DNA of 64,000 nt, from contig NZ_ATWI01000008.1 in assembly GCF_000421165.1 (NCBI RefSeq), forward strand, positions 1-64,000, given 5' to 3'. Position 1 is the first letter of the stretch. Each line of letters begins with the position of its first letter. Below, in pieces: positions 8,580 to 21,295 of the stretch. The DNA comes from Marinobacter daepoensis DSM 16072 (GTDB lineage: Bacteria; Pseudomonadota; Gammaproteobacteria; Pseudomonadales; Oleiphilaceae). The notes under the pieces are model-generated. The model did not search any database, was not told the DNA's origin, and saw only the letters and a program-made list of their open reading frames with translations. The position numbers and the translations under genes were made by a program.

Positions 8580-8673
8580 AAATTCGAGCAAAGCGCCAAT
8601 ATAGCGATTAAACAGCAAAGGCCGGAGTAGTCCATTCTCCGGGACCGTATTCAGAAAGATTTGGAGTGAATCA

Positions 8674-10599
8674 ATGAGCAAAATTATCGGTATTGACCTG
8701 GGAACCACCAACTCCTGTGTAGCTATCATGGATGGCGACAAGGTCAAAGTAATTGAGAATGCCGAAGGCGATCGCACCACGCCGTCCATCATTGCCTATA
8801 CAGACGATGGCGAAACACTGGTTGGCCAGTCTGCCAAGCGTCAGGCGGTTACCAACCCGGAGAACACCCTTTACGCCATCAAGCGTTTGATCGGTCGTCG
8901 TTTCGAAGACGATGTCGTTCAGAAAGACATCAAGATGGTGCCTTATAAGATTGCCAAGGCAGATAACGGGGATGCCTGGGTTGAAGTGAAAGGACAGAAA
9001 ATGGCAGCGCCGCAGGTGTCTGCCGAAGTCCTGAAGAAGATGAAGAAGACTGCGGAAGACTATCTGGGTGAAAAGGTAACCGAAGCGGTCATTACCGTCC
9101 CGGCTTACTTCAACGACAGCCAGCGTCAGGCGACCAAAGATGCGGGCCGGATTGCCGGTCTGGAAGTGAAGCGTATCATCAACGAGCCGACGGCAGCTGC
9201 CCTGGCCTATGGTCTGGACAAAAAGAGCGGTGATCGCACGGTGGCCGTTTATGACCTGGGTGGTGGTACTTTCGATCTGTCGATCATCGAGATCGCCGAT
9301 GTGGACGGTGAGCACCAGTTCGAGGTTCTGGCTACCAACGGTGACACGTTCCTGGGTGGTGAAGACTTTGACCTGAAGGTGATTGAGTACCTAGCGGACC
9401 AGTTCAAGAAAGACAGTGGCATTGATCTGCGTGGCGATTCCCTGGCGATGCAGCGTCTGAAAGAAGCTGCCGAGAAAGCCAAGATCGAGCTGTCCAGCAG
9501 TCAGCAGACTGACGTAAACCTGCCGTACATCACGGCCGATGCGTCAGGCCCTAAGCACATGAACGTGAAACTGACCCGCGCCAAGCTGGAATCTCTGGTG
9601 GAAGGCCTGGTTCAGCGCAGCCTGGAACCCTGTAAGGTGGCGTTGCAGGATGCGGGCATGAGCGCTGGCGAGATTGATGAGGTAATCCTGGTTGGTGGTC
9701 AGACCCGTATGCCGCTGGTACAGGAGAAAGTTAAAGAATTCTTCGGTAAAGAGCCGCGTAAGGATGTGAACCCGGACGAAGCTGTCGCGATGGGTGCCGC
9801 TATTCAGGGTGCAGTTCTGTCCGGGGATGTTAAAGACGTATTGCTGCTGGATGTGACTCCGCTGACTCTTGGTATTGAGACCATGGGCGGTGTGGCCACG
9901 CCTTTGATTGAGAAGAACACCACCATCCCGACCAAGAAGTCGCAGACGTTCTCCACAGCAGAAGACAGTCAGACAGCGGTGACCATTCACGTGGTTCAGG
10001 GTGAGCGTAAACAGGCGGCGCAGAACAAGTCGCTGGGCCGTTTTGACCTGGCCGATATCCCGCCGGCGCCGCGTGGCGTGCCTCAGATCGAAGTAACCTT
10101 CGATATTGATGCCAACGGTATCCTGAATGTGTCTGCGAAAGACAAGGCAACGGGTAAAGAGCAGTCTATCGTGATCAAGGCCTCGTCTGGTCTGAACGAT
10201 GACGAGATCGATAAGATGGTGCGTGATGCCGAGGCCAACGCCGAGGAAGATCGGAAGTTTGAAGAGTTGGTTCAGGCTCGTAACCAGGGCGATGCCATGG
10301 TGCATGCTGTGCGCAAAACTCTGAGTGAGGCCGGAGATAAGGTTTCTGAGGGTGAGAAGGAGTCTATTGAAGCGGCCATCAAGGATCTGGAGGCGGCGCT
10401 TGAGGGTTCCGATAAGGAGGCCATTGAGGCGAAGACTCAGAAGCTCACGGAAGTTTCGTCTGAGCTGGCTCAGAAGATGTATGCGGACCAGTCTGATCAG
10501 GCCCAGCAGGCGGGTGGTCAGGAAGAAGGTCAGGCCCGGAGTGCTGACGACGCCGTCGATGCTGAGTTTGAGGAAGTCAAAGACGACGACAAGAAGTAA
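8674..10599 (+). CDS. dnaK: molecular chaperone DnaK (Hsp70)
   Basis: DnaK is the ATP-driven Hsp70 that binds exposed hydrophobic peptides. The 641-residue protein begins with [13 protein letters not shown] (phosphate 1 motif) and carries YDLGGGTFD and the [11 protein letters not shown] region of the ATPase domain. It then has the linker [13 protein letters not shown], the substrate-binding domain, and an acidic end closing in EEVKDDDKK. It has a GGAG ribosome-binding site and follows grpE by 94 bp with no obvious promoter of its own. Confidence 0.99.
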   Translation: MSKIIGIDLGTTNSCVAIMDGDKVKVIENAEGDRTTPSIIAYTDDGETLVGQSAKRQAVTNPENTLYAIKRLIGRRFEDDVVQKDIKMVPYKIAKADNGDAWVEVKGQKMAAPQVSAEVLKKMKKTAEDYLGEKVTEAVITVPAYFNDSQRQATKDAGRIAGLEVKRIINEPTAAALAYGLDKKSGDRTVAVYDLGGGTFDLSIIEIADVDGEHQFEVLATNGDTFLGGEDFDLKVIEYLADQFKKDSGIDLRGDSLAMQRLKEAAEKAKIELSSSQQTDVNLPYITADASGPKHMNVKLTRAKLESLVEGLVQRSLEPCKVALQDAGMSAGEIDEVILVGGQTRMPLVQEKVKEFFGKEPRKDVNPDEAVAMGAAIQGAVLSGDVKDVLLLDVTPLTLGIETMGGVATPLIEKNTTIPTKKSQTFSTAEDSQTAVTIHVVQGERKQAAQNKSLGRFDLADIPPAPRGVPQIEVTFDIDANGILNVSAKDKATGKEQSIVIKASSGLNDDEIDKMVRDAEANAEEDRKFEELVQARNQGDAMVHAVRKTLSEAGDKVSEGEKESIEAAIKDLEAALEGSDKEAIEAKTQKLTEVSSELAQKMYADQSDQAQQAGGQEEGQARSADDAVDAEFEEVKDDDKK

Positions 10600-10622
10600 T
10601 TCCGAAGTACATCAAGTGGTTG

Positions 10623-10651
10623 GGAAAACGCGGGCAGTGCTCGCGTTTTCC
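10623..10651 (+). terminator. hairpin between dnaK and dnaJ
   Basis: A perfect 10-bp stem (GGAAAACGCG with CGCGTTTTCC, 9-nt loop) lies 24 bp after dnaK and 27 bp before dnaJ. No strong U tract follows, so it may be a weak terminator or a 3' stabiliser that lowers dnaJ relative to dnaK; such differential expression is common in dnaKJ operons. The effect here is inferred. Confidence 0.6.
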
Positions 10652-10677
10652 TTGTTATAAAAACAGGGTTTTGAAGC

Positions 10678-12620
<1,943 letters not shown>

Positions 12621-12676
12621 GCGGCAGGTGGTGTCTCGCGATTCAGCTCGGGTTATGTAGCCAGGGCAATTCGGCG

Positions 12677-12706
12677 TGGACAAAAAGTGTCAAAATCGCT
12701 TACAAT
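12677..12706 (+). promoter_or_regulatory. carA promoter
   Basis: TGGACA (12677-12682), 18 bp, TACAAT (12701-12706): a good sigma-70 promoter in the dapB-carA gap. It predicts a transcript start near 12713 and a leader of about 140 nt before the carA TTG codon, which contains a strong terminator hairpin. Confidence 0.7.
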
Positions 12707-12751
12707 ATGGCGATTTGACTGCACCAAGCGTACCTTTGAAAAGTTTATAAG

Positions 12752-12787
12752 AAAGCGGGACCGGGTTTTTACCCTGTCTCGCTTTTT
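12752..12787 (+). terminator. intrinsic terminator in the carA leader (candidate attenuator)
   Basis: A 15-bp stem with one mismatch (12752-12766 with 12771-12785), TTTT loop and a T run at 12782-12787. It lies downstream of the predicted carA promoter and 69 bp before the carA start, so it would cut carAB transcription short unless relieved. It could also simply end read-through from dapB. No convincing leader peptide or competing hairpin was found. Confidence 0.75.
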
Positions 12788-12855
12788 TGCAACCTGAATA
12801 TGCGCTTGCGTTCCTGTTCGTGACGAACTTACGCCACTCGATGAGGATACAAGCC

Positions 12856-13986
12856 TTGAGCACACCAGCAATCCTTGCACTCGCAGACGGAAGCCTCTTC
12901 TACGGCACCGCCATCGGCGCAGATGGAGAAACCAGCGGTGAGGTGGTGTTTAACACTGCCATGACCGGATATCAGGAAATCCTGACAGACCCGTCCTACT
13001 CCCGCCAGATCGTCACCTTGACGTATCCGCATATTGGCAACACCGGTGTTAATGAAGAAGACGTGGAATCTGACCGCATTCATGCTGCGGGTCTGATTAT
13101 CCGGGACCTTCCCCTGCTCGCCAGCAGCTGGCGAAACAAGGGCAACCTCGACGATTACCTGCGAAGCAATAACATTGTTGGCATTGCTGACATCGATACC
13201 CGGCGCCTGACGCGGATTCTCCGGGATAAAGGCTCCCAGAATGGTGCCATCGTTGCAGGAGAGAACGCGACCGCTGAACGCGCGCTGGAACTCGCCAACG
13301 CCTTCCCTGGCCTTAAAGGCATGGATCTCGCCAAAGAGGTGACCTGTGATAAGGCCTATCCGTGGAGTCAGACCGAGTGGGATCTGGCCGGTGGGTATGG
13401 TGAGCGCACCGACGGTCGGTTCAAGGTTGTGGCCTGGGACTACGGCGTGAAGTACAACATTTTGCGCATGCTTGCGGCCCGTGGGTGTGACATCACAGTT
13501 GTGCCAGCGCAGACTCCGGCGGCTGACGTGCTGGCGATGAATCCGGATGGCATCTTCCTGTCGAATGGACCGGGCGATCCGGAACCCTGCGATTACGCGA
13601 TCAAGGCCATTCAGGAGGTTTTGGAAACCGAAATCCCGGTGTTCGGTATTTGTCTGGGGCACCAGTTGCTGGCCCTGGCCAGCGGCGCCAAGACCGTGAA
13701 AATGGGGCACGGCCATCATGGTGCGAACCATCCGGTGCAGGATATCGCTGCCGGCACGGTGATGATCACCAGCCAGAACCACGGGTTTGCGGTTGACGAG
13801 TCAACTCTGCCGGCCAATGTGGAGGCCACCCATAAATCCCTGTTTGACGGCACGCTGCAAGGCATCCGCCGCACTGATAAGCCGGCCTACAGTTTCCAGG
13901 GGCACCCGGAAGCCAGTCCGGGGCCGCATGACGTGGTGCCGTTGTTCGACGAGTTCATCCGGTTGATGGAGGCTCGATCTGCCTGA
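12856..13986 (+). CDS. carA: carbamoyl-phosphate synthase small subunit (glutaminase)
   Basis: CarA hydrolyses glutamine and passes ammonia to CarB for carbamoyl phosphate, the precursor of both arginine and pyrimidines. The protein (376 residues) has the class I glutamine amidotransferase nucleophile in [14 protein letters not shown] (Cys266) and His in [13 protein letters not shown]. The start is taken as TTG at 12856, which follows a GAGGAT site and gives the family N-terminus ([12 protein letters not shown]). Upstream ATG codons at 12787 and 12841 lack ribosome-binding sites, and the first overlaps the leader terminator. carB follows after 82 bp. Confidence 0.96.
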   Translation: MSTPAILALADGSLFYGTAIGADGETSGEVVFNTAMTGYQEILTDPSYSRQIVTLTYPHIGNTGVNEEDVESDRIHAAGLIIRDLPLLASSWRNKGNLDDYLRSNNIVGIADIDTRRLTRILRDKGSQNGAIVAGENATAERALELANAFPGLKGMDLAKEVTCDKAYPWSQTEWDLAGGYGERTDGRFKVVAWDYGVKYNILRMLAARGCDITVVPAQTPAADVLAMNPDGIFLSNGPGDPEPCDYAIKAIQEVLETEIPVFGICLGHQLLALASGAKTVKMGHGHHGANHPVQDIAAGTVMITSQNHGFAVDESTLPANVEATHKSLFDGTLQGIRRTDKPAYSFQGHPEASPGPHDVVPLFDEFIRLMEARSA

Positions 13987-14068
13987 GGGCAAGGCCATCT
14001 GAGATGACTCACTGGCGCTGGATACCGCGCTGAAAGAATTCAAAAGTTGCTGACAGGTTTACCGAGAC

Positions 14069-17000
14069 ATGCCAAAACGTACCGATATTAAAAGCATCCT
14101 GATCCTGGGCGCTGGTCCCATTGTGATCGGGCAGGCGTGCGAATTCGACTACTCCGGAGCTCAGGCCTGCAAGGCGCTGCGCGAAGAGGGTTACCGGGTC
14201 ATCCTGGTGAACTCGAACCCGGCTACCATCATGACCGATCCCGCCATGGCTGATGCAACCTACATCGAGCCAATTACCTGGAAAACGGTCGAGAAAATCA
14301 TCGAAAAGGAAAAGCCGGACGCTCTGTTGCCGACCATGGGTGGCCAGACGGCGCTGAACTGTGCGCTGGATTTGGAAAAACACGGCGTGCTGGAAAAGCA
14401 CGGTGTTGAAATGATCGGCGCCAATGCCGATACCATCGACAAGGCCGAAGACCGTAACCGCTTCGACAAGGCGATGAAGAAAATTGGCCTGGAGTGCCCG
14501 CGGGCCGCGATCGCCCACACCATGGAAGAAGCCTGGAAAATTTCCGAAGATATCGGCTTTCCCTGCATCATTCGTCCGTCCTTCACCATGGGCGGCTCCG
14601 GAGGCGGTATTGCCTACAACCGGGACGAATTCGAGGAAATCTGTACCCGGGGGCTGGACCTCTCTCCCACCAATGAGTTGCTGATCGATGAATCCCTGAT
14701 TGGCTGGAAAGAGTACGAGATGGAGGTTGTTCGCGACAAGAATGACAACTGCATCATCGTCTGTTCCATCGAGAACTTTGATGCCATGGGCGTGCACACG
14801 GGTGATTCAATCACCGTAGCTCCCGCCCAGACACTCACCGATAAGGAATACCAGATCATGCGGAACGCCTCGCTGGCGGTGCTGCGTGAGATCGGTGTGG
14901 AGACGGGTGGCTCAAACGTTCAGTTTGGTATTAATCCTGACACCGGGCGGATGGTTGTCATTGAGATGAACCCGCGGGTATCCCGTTCTTCCGCGCTGGC
15001 TTCCAAGGCAACTGGTTTCCCGATTGCCAAGGTGGCGGCCAAGCTGGCGGTGGGGTACACCCTTGATGAGCTGCATAATGAAATCACTGGTGGCGTGACG
15101 CCAGCTTCGTTCGAGCCAAGTATTGACTATGTGGTGACCAAGGTTCCCCGCTTTACCTTCGAGAAATTCCCGCAGGCTGATGCTCGTTTGACGACTCAGA
15201 TGAAGTCAGTGGGCGAAGTGATGGCGATTGGCCGGACCTTCCAGGAGTCTGTGCAGAAAGCCCTCCGTGGTCTGGAGGTGGGCTCAGAAGGGTTTGATGA
15301 AAAGCTTGAGGAGCTGGATTCCGAGAACTCTCGCGAGACCCTGATTCAGGAACTGAACGTGCCGGGCGCTGAGCGCATCTGGTACATCGGGGATGCTTTC
15401 CGGGCTGGTATGAGTGTCGAGGAAGTGTTCCGGCATACCAAGGTTGACCCCTGGTATCTGGTGCAGATCGAAGATCTTGTCCGGGAAGAAGAGGCACTGA
15501 AGTCGTCTAGCAAAGCGGATATTAACCAGACATCGCTGTTTCGCCTCAAGCGTAAGGGCTTTTCGGATGCGCGCATTGCCAAGCTGCTGGGGATCTCTGA
15601 GGTCAGCCTGCGCAAGCTGCGTCATGACCTGGGTATTCGTCCCGTCTATAAGCGGGTAGATACTTGCGCGGCGGAGTTTGCGTCCGATACTGCCTATATG
15701 TACTCCACCTATGAGGAGGAGTGTGAGGCTGAACCGTCGGATCGCGAAAAAATCGTGGTGATTGGCGGCGGTCCGAACCGTATTGGTCAGGGTATTGAAT
15801 TTGATTACTGCTGTGTGCACGCGGCCCTGGCCATGCGCGAAGATGGCTACGAAACCATCATGATCAACTGTAACCCAGAGACGGTGTCTACCGATTTCGA
15901 CACCTCTGACCGGCTGTACTTTGAGTCGATCACTCTGGAAGATGTGCTGGAAATTATTCACCTTGAGAAGCCGAAGGGTGTCATTGTTCAGTACGGTGGT
16001 CAGACCCCGCTTAAGCTGGCTCGCGGCCTCGAAGCGGCGGGTGTGCCGATCATTGGGACCAGTCCTGATGCGATTGATCGCGCGGAGGACCGTGAGCGGT
16101 TCCAGCAGATGATTCAGCGTCTGGGCCTCAAGCAGCCTGAAAACGCAACGGTTCGCAGTCACGAGGAAGGTATTCTTGCGGCTCGTGAAATCGGTTATCC
16201 GCTGGTGGTGCGCCCCTCCTACGTGTTGGGTGGCCGGGCCATGGAGATTGTCTACGATGAGACCGAGCTGGTGCGTTACATGCGCAATGCCGTGTTGGTC
16301 TCAAACGACAGCCCGGTGCTGCTCGACCACTTCCTGAATGCTGCCATTGAGGTCGATATTGATGCCATTTGTGATGGTACCGATGTCGTTATTGGCGGAA
16401 TCATGCAGCATATTGAGCAGGCTGGTGTTCACTCTGGCGATTCCGCCTGTTCACTGCCCCCTTACAGTCTGAGCAAAGACGTTCAGGATGGGATGCGAGA
16501 GGCTGTGAAGAAAATGGCCATCGAGCTCGAGGTGGTTGGCCTGATGAACGTGCAGCTGGCGTATCAGGACAACGAGATCTACGTGATCGAGGTGAATCCG
16601 CGTGCTTCTCGTACCGTGCCGTTTGTCTCCAAGGCCATTGGCATGTCCCTGGCGGCCGTTGCGGCCCGGGTTATGTCGGGCAAGAGTCTGAAAGAGCTGA
16701 ATTTCACCCAGGAAATCGTGCCGACTTACTACGCGGTGAAAGAGTCTGTATTCCCGTTCAATAAGTTCCCGTCGGTAGATCCGATTCTTGGGCCTGAAAT
16801 GAAATCCACCGGTGAGGTGATGGGGCTGGGTGACAGCTTTGACGAAGCGTTTGCCAAGGCCTCTCTGGCGATTGGTGAGCGCTTGCCGGCGAAAGGTGTT
16901 GCCTTCATGTCGGTCCGCGACGTGGACAAGCCGGGAGCTGCCCGTGTGGCGAGGGATCTGGTGGATGCCGGTTTCCGGATTATTGCCACCACAGGTACTG

Positions 17001-17287
17001 CCAAGGCGCTGGAAGCCGAAGGCATTAAGGTTGATCAGGTGAACAAGGTGCGGGAAGGGCGTCCTCACATTGTCGACGCCATCAAGAATGGCCAGGTTCA
17101 ACTGATCATTAACACAACGGAAGGTCGCAAAGCTATTTCTGACTCGGCGCAGATTCGCCAGTCAGCTTTGCAAACAAAGGTTACTTACACAACAACATTG
17201 GCGGGTGGCGAAGCCTTCTGCCGGGCCATCAAGTTTGGCCCGGAGCGCACGGTTCGTCGCCTCCAGGAACTTCACGCAGGAAAGTAA
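14069..17287 (+). CDS. carB: carbamoyl-phosphate synthase large subunit
   Basis: CarB makes carbamoyl phosphate from bicarbonate, ammonia and two ATP. The 1072-residue protein has two homologous ATP-grasp halves: the first opens with [22 protein letters not shown], the second with [20 protein letters not shown] near residue 563. A C-terminal MGS-like domain, the allosteric region that senses UMP and ornithine in enterobacteria, follows from about residue 940. Length and motifs are normal. The extra gene found between carA and carB in Pseudomonas aeruginosa is absent. greA starts 5 bp downstream. Confidence 0.99.
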   Translation: MPKRTDIKSILILGAGPIVIGQACEFDYSGAQACKALREEGYRVILVNSNPATIMTDPAMADATYIEPITWKTVEKIIEKEKPDALLPTMGGQTALNCALDLEKHGVLEKHGVEMIGANADTIDKAEDRNRFDKAMKKIGLECPRAAIAHTMEEAWKISEDIGFPCIIRPSFTMGGSGGGIAYNRDEFEEICTRGLDLSPTNELLIDESLIGWKEYEMEVVRDKNDNCIIVCSIENFDAMGVHTGDSITVAPAQTLTDKEYQIMRNASLAVLREIGVETGGSNVQFGINPDTGRMVVIEMNPRVSRSSALASKATGFPIAKVAAKLAVGYTLDELHNEITGGVTPASFEPSIDYVVTKVPRFTFEKFPQADARLTTQMKSVGEVMAIGRTFQESVQKALRGLEVGSEGFDEKLEELDSENSRETLIQELNVPGAERIWYIGDAFRAGMSVEEVFRHTKVDPWYLVQIEDLVREEEALKSSSKADINQTSLFRLKRKGFSDARIAKLLGISEVSLRKLRHDLGIRPVYKRVDTCAAEFASDTAYMYSTYEEECEAEPSDREKIVVIGGGPNRIGQGIEFDYCCVHAALAMREDGYETIMINCNPETVSTDFDTSDRLYFESITLEDVLEIIHLEKPKGVIVQYGGQTPLKLARGLEAAGVPIIGTSPDAIDRAEDRERFQQMIQRLGLKQPENATVRSHEEGILAAREIGYPLVVRPSYVLGGRAMEIVYDETELVRYMRNAVLVSNDSPVLLDHFLNAAIEVDIDAICDGTDVVIGGIMQHIEQAGVHSGDSACSLPPYSLSKDVQDGMREAVKKMAIELEVVGLMNVQLAYQDNEIYVIEVNPRASRTVPFVSKAIGMSLAAVAARVMSGKSLKELNFTQEIVPTYYAVKESVFPFNKFPSVDPILGPEMKSTGEVMGLGDSFDEAFAKASLAIGERLPAKGVAFMSVRDVDKPGAARVARDLVDAGFRIIATTGTAKALEAEGIKVDQVNKVREGRPHIVDAIKNGQVQLIINTTEGRKAISDSAQIRQSALQTKVTYTTTLAGGEAFCRAIKFGPERTVRRLQELHAGK

Positions 17288-17291
17288 GGCT

Positions 17292-17771
17292 ATGGCTGAC
17301 AGAGTACCGATGACCAAGGCGGGTGAAGCCCGTTTGCGCGAGGAGCTGAAAAAGCTGAAGTCCGAAGATCGGCCCCGGGTAATTGCGTCTATCGCGGAAG
17401 CCCGGGAGCACGGTGATCTTAAGGAGAATGCGGAGTATCACGCTGCCCGTGAGCAGCAGAGCTTTATCGAAGGTCGCATTCAGGAGATCGAAGGAAAACT
17501 TTCGGTGGCTCAGGTGATTGATGTCACGACCATGGAAAATACCGGTAAGGTGATTTTTGGTACCACCGTGCATCTGATTAATATGGAGACCGACGAAGAG
17601 GTGGCCTACCAGATCGTGGGCGAGGATGAGGCAGACATTAAAGCTGGCAAGCTGTCGGTGTCTTCGCCCATTGCCCGGGCTCTGATTGGCAAGAATGAAG
17701 GTGATGTGGTGGCAATTCGCATTCCTTCAGGGACCGTGGAGTACGAGATTTCTGAAGTTGAATACATCTGA
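17292..17771 (+). CDS. greA: transcription elongation factor GreA
   Basis: GreA enters the RNA polymerase secondary channel and triggers cleavage of backtracked RNA. The 159-residue protein has the N-terminal coiled coil with the acidic tip motif [16 protein letters not shown] and the C-terminal FKBP-like domain ending in [10 protein letters not shown]. The start at 17292 gives the family length; the longer frame from 17205 overlaps carB. It lies 5 bp after carB, matching the carA-carB-greA operon of Pseudomonas, and is followed by a strong terminator. Confidence 0.98.
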   Translation: MADRVPMTKAGEARLREELKKLKSEDRPRVIASIAEAREHGDLKENAEYHAAREQQSFIEGRIQEIEGKLSVAQVIDVTTMENTGKVIFGTTVHLINMETDEEVAYQIVGEDEADIKAGKLSVSSPIARALIGKNEGDVVAIRIPSGTVEYEISEVEYI

Positions 17772-17793
17772 CCCTGTTAAGGGTCGCTGATGT

Positions 17794-17829
17794 AAAAAGC
17801 CGGCTCTGGGTGACCAGGCCGGCTTTTTT
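17794..17829. terminator. bidirectional terminator between greA and yhbY
   Basis: A stem of GCCGGC and CTGG/CCAG blocks flanked by AAAAA and TTTTTT, lying between the convergent genes greA and yhbY. It has a U tract in either direction. Confidence 0.85.
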
Positions 17830-17840
17830 GTGTCGCCTGC

Positions 17841-18149
17841 TTATTGGTTGCGAAGCAGGTTGGACAACTTCGGGTTGGGCTTTTTGGCGCGGCGCAGGAT
17901 CACGGCAATCTTGCCAATGGTCTGCACCAGTTCTGCGCCTGACACCTCGCAGAGTGCCTGGATGGCTTCCTGGCGGGCTTCGCGGTCCTGGCTGGCGATT
18001 TTGATTTTAATGAGCTCGTGGTCGTTCAGGGCGCGATCAAGCTCTTCCTGAAGTCCCTCAGACAGGCCTTTATCGCCAACAATGATGACAGGCTTCAGGT
18101 TGTGGGCGATCGCCCGGTACGCCCGGCGCTGTTCCGGTGAAAGGCTCAT
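17841..18149 (-). CDS. yhbY: ribosome assembly RNA-binding protein YhbY
   Basis: A 102-residue protein made of one CRM domain, the fold found in chloroplast splicing factors, which binds pre-50S ribosomal particles. The family pattern is clear: AHNLKPVIIVGDKGLSEG (a GxxG RNA-binding loop) and ELIKIKI followed by GKIAVILRRAKK. In most gammaproteobacteria yhbY is divergent from rlmE-ftsH; here it faces ftsH directly with a 278-bp gap and no rlmE. Confidence 0.95.
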   Translation of the reverse strand: MSLSPEQRRAYRAIAHNLKPVIIVGDKGLSEGLQEELDRALNDHELIKIKIASQDREARQEAIQALCEVSGAELVQTIGKIAVILRRAKKPNPKLSNLLRNQ

Positions 18150-18275
18150 GATGTAATCTCTTAATAGGTGCGATTAACAAAAGGTCAGCGGCGAACCCGC
18201 TGGCAACGACGTATAATCGGGCGATTGTAACAGATCGCGCCTCGCTACAAATGGCCGTAATCACTTACAGGGGTG

Positions 18276-18303
18276 TTGTAATTCTGGACAGGGCATCCCA
18301 TAT
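18276..18303 (+). promoter_or_regulatory. sigma-32-like promoter upstream of ftsH
   Basis: TTGTAA (18276-18281), 14 bp, TCCCATAT (18296-18303). It differs from the heat-shock consensus core (TTGAAA and CCCCATnT) at one base in each element. It lies about 125 bp upstream of ftsH, itself a heat-shock gene in E. coli. Nothing else was recognised in the 278-bp gap from yhbY. Confidence 0.55.
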
Positions 18304-18427
18304 AGGTAGTATCTCGGTCCTCTGAGTAGGCTCCGTTTCTGGTTTACGGGCGTACAATTAGTGTAAGGTGTCGGAAAAGGGCTGGCAGCTCCGGAGCCTC
18401 AGCCCTGCAATTCACAGGTGATGATCC

Positions 18428-20371
18428 TTGAACGATATGGCTAAAAATCTGGTTCTCTGGCTAATTATAGCCGCGGTTCTGCTGATGGTGTTTCAGAACT
18501 TTTCTCCCACCACCAGCGGGCAACAAGTCAATTATTCCCAGTTCGTCGAGATGGTCCAGCAGGGTCAGGTGCGGCAAGTGACCATTGATGGTCTGCAGGT
18601 ACAGGGTGTCCGCAACGACGGCTCTCAGTTCCAGAGCATCCGGCCTCAGGTATCCGACAACAAGCTGATGGACGATCTGCTGGCCAATAAGGTTGAGGTG
18701 ATCGGCAAGGAGCCTGAGCGCCAGAGCTTGTGGACCCAGTTGTTGGTGGCGGCGTTTCCGATTCTGATCATCATCGCTTTGTTTGTGTTTTTTATGCGGC
18801 AGATGCAAGGCGGCGGAGGCGGCAAAGGCCCCATGTCGTTTGGCAAGAGCAAAGCCCGCCTGATGAGCGAGGACCAGATCAAAACCACATTTGCTGACGT
18901 GGCCGGTGTGGATGAGGCTAAAGAAGACGTTAAAGAACTCGTAGACTTCCTGCGGGACCCGAGCAAGTTCCAGCGCCTGGGTGGGCGCATTCCCCGTGGC
19001 GTTTTGATGGTGGGTCCTCCGGGGACGGGTAAAACCCTGCTGGCCAAGGCTATTGCGGGTGAGGCCAAGGTGCCGTTTTTCTCAATCTCGGGCTCCGATT
19101 TTGTTGAGATGTTCGTAGGTGTCGGGGCTTCTCGTGTTCGGGATATGTTTGAGCAGGCCAAGAAGCAAAGCCCGTGCATTATTTTTATCGACGAGATTGA
19201 TGCGGTCGGTCGCCATCGTGGGGCCGGTATGGGCGGCGGGCATGATGAGCGTGAGCAGACGCTGAACCAGCTGCTCGTGGAAATGGACGGTTTCGAGGGC
19301 AACGAAGGTGTTATCGTTATTGCTGCCACCAACCGTCCGGACGTCCTTGATCCGGCGTTGTTGCGTCCCGGTCGTTTTGACCGGCAGGTGGTCGTCAGCC
19401 TGCCAGACATCATTGGTCGGGAGCAGATCCTGAAGGTTCACATGAAGAAGGTGCCGCTGGCGGATGGGATTGATCCGGCAGTGATCGCGCGGGGCACGCC
19501 GGGCTTCTCCGGTGCCGACCTGGCCAACCTGGTGAATGAGGCGGCTCTGTTCGCGGCCCGTCGTAACCAGCGGCTGGTTTCCATGGAAGAGCTTGAGCTG
19601 GCCAAAGACAAGATCATGATGGGTGCCGAGCGCAAGTCCATGGTGATGAGTGAAAAGGAGAAGCGCAACACGGCTTACCATGAGTCCGGTCATGCAATTG
19701 TCGGGCGCCTGGTGCCGGAGCATGACCCGGTCTATAAAGTAAGTATCATTCCGCGGGGGCGGGCGCTGGGCGTCACGATGTTCCTTCCTGAGGAAGACAA
19801 GTACAGTCATTCAAAACGCTATCTGACCAGCTCTATCTGCAGCCTCTTTGGTGGACGTATTGCCGAGGAATTGACGCTGGGCTTTGATGGAGTGACCACG
19901 GGCGCGTCCAATGATATTGAGCGTGCCACCAGCCTGGCCCGGAACATGGTCACGCGCTGGGGACTGTCTGAGAAGCTGGGCCCTCTTCAGTACGATACTG
20001 ACAGCGAAGAGCCGTTCCTGGGACGGTCTGCTGGGCAATCGCACACGGTGTATTCGCCAGAGACCGCTCAGAGGATTGATGAAGAAGTTCGAAATATCAT
20101 TGATGAGTGCTATGAGATAGCCCGGAAAATTCTGATTGATAACCGGGATAAGCTCGACATGATGGCGGAAGCCCTGATGAAGTACGAAACAATTGATCGT
20201 TATCAGATCGATGACATCATGGCGGGTAAAGAGCCCCGGCCCCCAAAGAACTGGGGTGACAGTGGCCCGGCGGGTGGGGTGAAGGCTGAGGAGCCAGAGT
20301 CTGCGCCGGAATCCCGTGGTTCGGACAGCGGGCGTGAGCCTGGTGTCGGGCGGCCCGCCGGGGAGCACTAA
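18428..20371 (+). CDS. ftsH: ATP-dependent zinc metalloprotease FtsH
   Basis: FtsH is the membrane-anchored AAA+ protease that degrades sigma-32, LpxC and misassembled membrane proteins. The 647-residue protein has two membrane segments (about 7-24 and 105-123), Walker A GPPGTGKT (196-203), Walker B FIDEID, and the zinc site HESGH (418-422). It starts at TTG 18428, placed 7 nt after AGGTGA; an ATG at 18437 is a possible second start. The C-terminus is Pro/Glu/Ser-rich and specific to the lineage. A terminator separates it from folP. Confidence 0.98.
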   Translation: MNDMAKNLVLWLIIAAVLLMVFQNFSPTTSGQQVNYSQFVEMVQQGQVRQVTIDGLQVQGVRNDGSQFQSIRPQVSDNKLMDDLLANKVEVIGKEPERQSLWTQLLVAAFPILIIIALFVFFMRQMQGGGGGKGPMSFGKSKARLMSEDQIKTTFADVAGVDEAKEDVKELVDFLRDPSKFQRLGGRIPRGVLMVGPPGTGKTLLAKAIAGEAKVPFFSISGSDFVEMFVGVGASRVRDMFEQAKKQSPCIIFIDEIDAVGRHRGAGMGGGHDEREQTLNQLLVEMDGFEGNEGVIVIAATNRPDVLDPALLRPGRFDRQVVVSLPDIIGREQILKVHMKKVPLADGIDPAVIARGTPGFSGADLANLVNEAALFAARRNQRLVSMEELELAKDKIMMGAERKSMVMSEKEKRNTAYHESGHAIVGRLVPEHDPVYKVSIIPRGRALGVTMFLPEEDKYSHSKRYLTSSICSLFGGRIAEELTLGFDGVTTGASNDIERATSLARNMVTRWGLSEKLGPLQYDTDSEEPFLGRSAGQSHTVYSPETAQRIDEEVRNIIDECYEIARKILIDNRDKLDMMAEALMKYETIDRYQIDDIMAGKEPRPPKNWGDSGPAGGVKAEEPESAPESRGSDSGREPGVGRPAGEH

Positions 20372-20393
20372 GGCGCTCCTGGCTTCTGGATGA

Positions 20394-20431
20394 AAACAAA
20401 CGCCGCCCGGAGACCCGGGCGGCGTTTGTTT
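20394..20431 (+). terminator. ftsH terminator
   Basis: A stem of about 16 bp built on CGCCGCCCGG with CCGGGCGGCG, three-base loop, flanked by A-rich and T-rich runs. It lies 22 bp after ftsH and before the folP start, so folP-glmM transcription from upstream would be reduced. Confidence 0.85.
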
Positions 20432-20464
20432 TTGTTTCTCCGAAAAACCTCTGGGACACGTGTT

Positions 20465-21295
20465 ATGAACATGAGCTTTGCCGGTCGTGAGCTGGACCTG
20501 TCTGTGTGTCGTGTGATGGGGATTCTGAATGTCACGCCGGATTCCTTTTCTGATGGTGGCCGGTTTAACTCCCGGGAGTCAGCCCTCCTGCGAGCTCGTC
20601 AGATGGTGAGTGACGGGGCCTCTTTTATCGATGTAGGTGGTGAGTCGACTCGCCCAGGTGCGGCTCCTGTGTCGACGCAGGAGGAGGTGGATCGCGTGTG
20701 CCCGGTGGTTGAGGCGATCGCTGGCGAGTTGGACGTTGTGATTTCCGTTGATACCAGTAATCCGGTGGTCATGGCGGAGACTGTCAGGCTGGGGGCCGGG
20801 CTGATCAACGATGTTCGGGGGCTTCAGCGAGAAGGGGCGCCGGAGGCAGCGGCGAATGCCGCAGTGCCTGTATGTCTGATGCATAGTCAGGGTGAGCCAG
20901 ACACCATGCAGAACGATCCGCGTTATCGGAATGTGCGCAAAGACGTCAGTTCATTCCTGTCGGAGCGCATGCGGGTGGTGGAGAGTGCCGGAGTGCGGCC
21001 TGAAAACATCATTCTGGATCCGGGCTTTGGATTTGGTAAAAGCGTGGAACATAATTTCCGGTTGCTTGCAGGGCTGGAGCAGATGCACCTGTTGGGGCAT
21101 CCGCTGCTTGTGGGTGTCTCAAGAAAATCCATGCTGGGGGCAGTAACCGGGCGGGATGTGAATGAAAGGTTGCCCGCCAGTCTGGCGGCCGCGACAATAT
21201 CGGCCATGAAAGGAGCGAGCATCCTCAGGGTGCACGATGTTCAGGAAACAATGGATGCTGTCCGGATCGTGACGGCAATGAGGGAGGCAATCTGA
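20465..21295 (+). CDS. folP: dihydropteroate synthase
   Basis: FolP condenses p-aminobenzoate with hydroxymethyl-dihydropterin pyrophosphate in folate synthesis and is the sulfonamide target. From 20465 the protein has 276 residues with the family signatures [17 protein letters not shown] near the start and [11 protein letters not shown], and it ends in a typical TIM-barrel pattern with GVSRKSMLG. The frame is open back to 20390, but that start lies inside the ftsH terminator; ATG 20465 or 20471 gives the family length. Its stop overlaps the glmM start (TGATG). Confidence 0.96.
   Translation: MNMSFAGRELDLSVCRVMGILNVTPDSFSDGGRFNSRESALLRARQMVSDGASFIDVGGESTRPGAAPVSTQEEVDRVCPVVEAIAGELDVVISVDTSNPVVMAETVRLGAGLINDVRGLQREGAPEAAANAAVPVCLMHSQGEPDTMQNDPRYRNVRKDVSSFLSERMRVVESAGVRPENIILDPGFGFGKSVEHNFRLLAGLEQMHLLGHPLLVGVSRKSMLGAVTGRDVNERLPASLAAATISAMKGASILRVHDVQETMDAVRIVTAMREAI

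Noticed and set aside
12799..12822. Seven-codon frame (MRLRSCS) after the carA leader terminator, considered as an arginine leader peptide
   Set aside because: It has no ribosome-binding site and lies downstream of the terminator it would need to control.
20390..20464. Upstream extension of folP
   Set aside because: The start codon lies in the stem of the ftsH terminator, and the extra residues are not part of the family.
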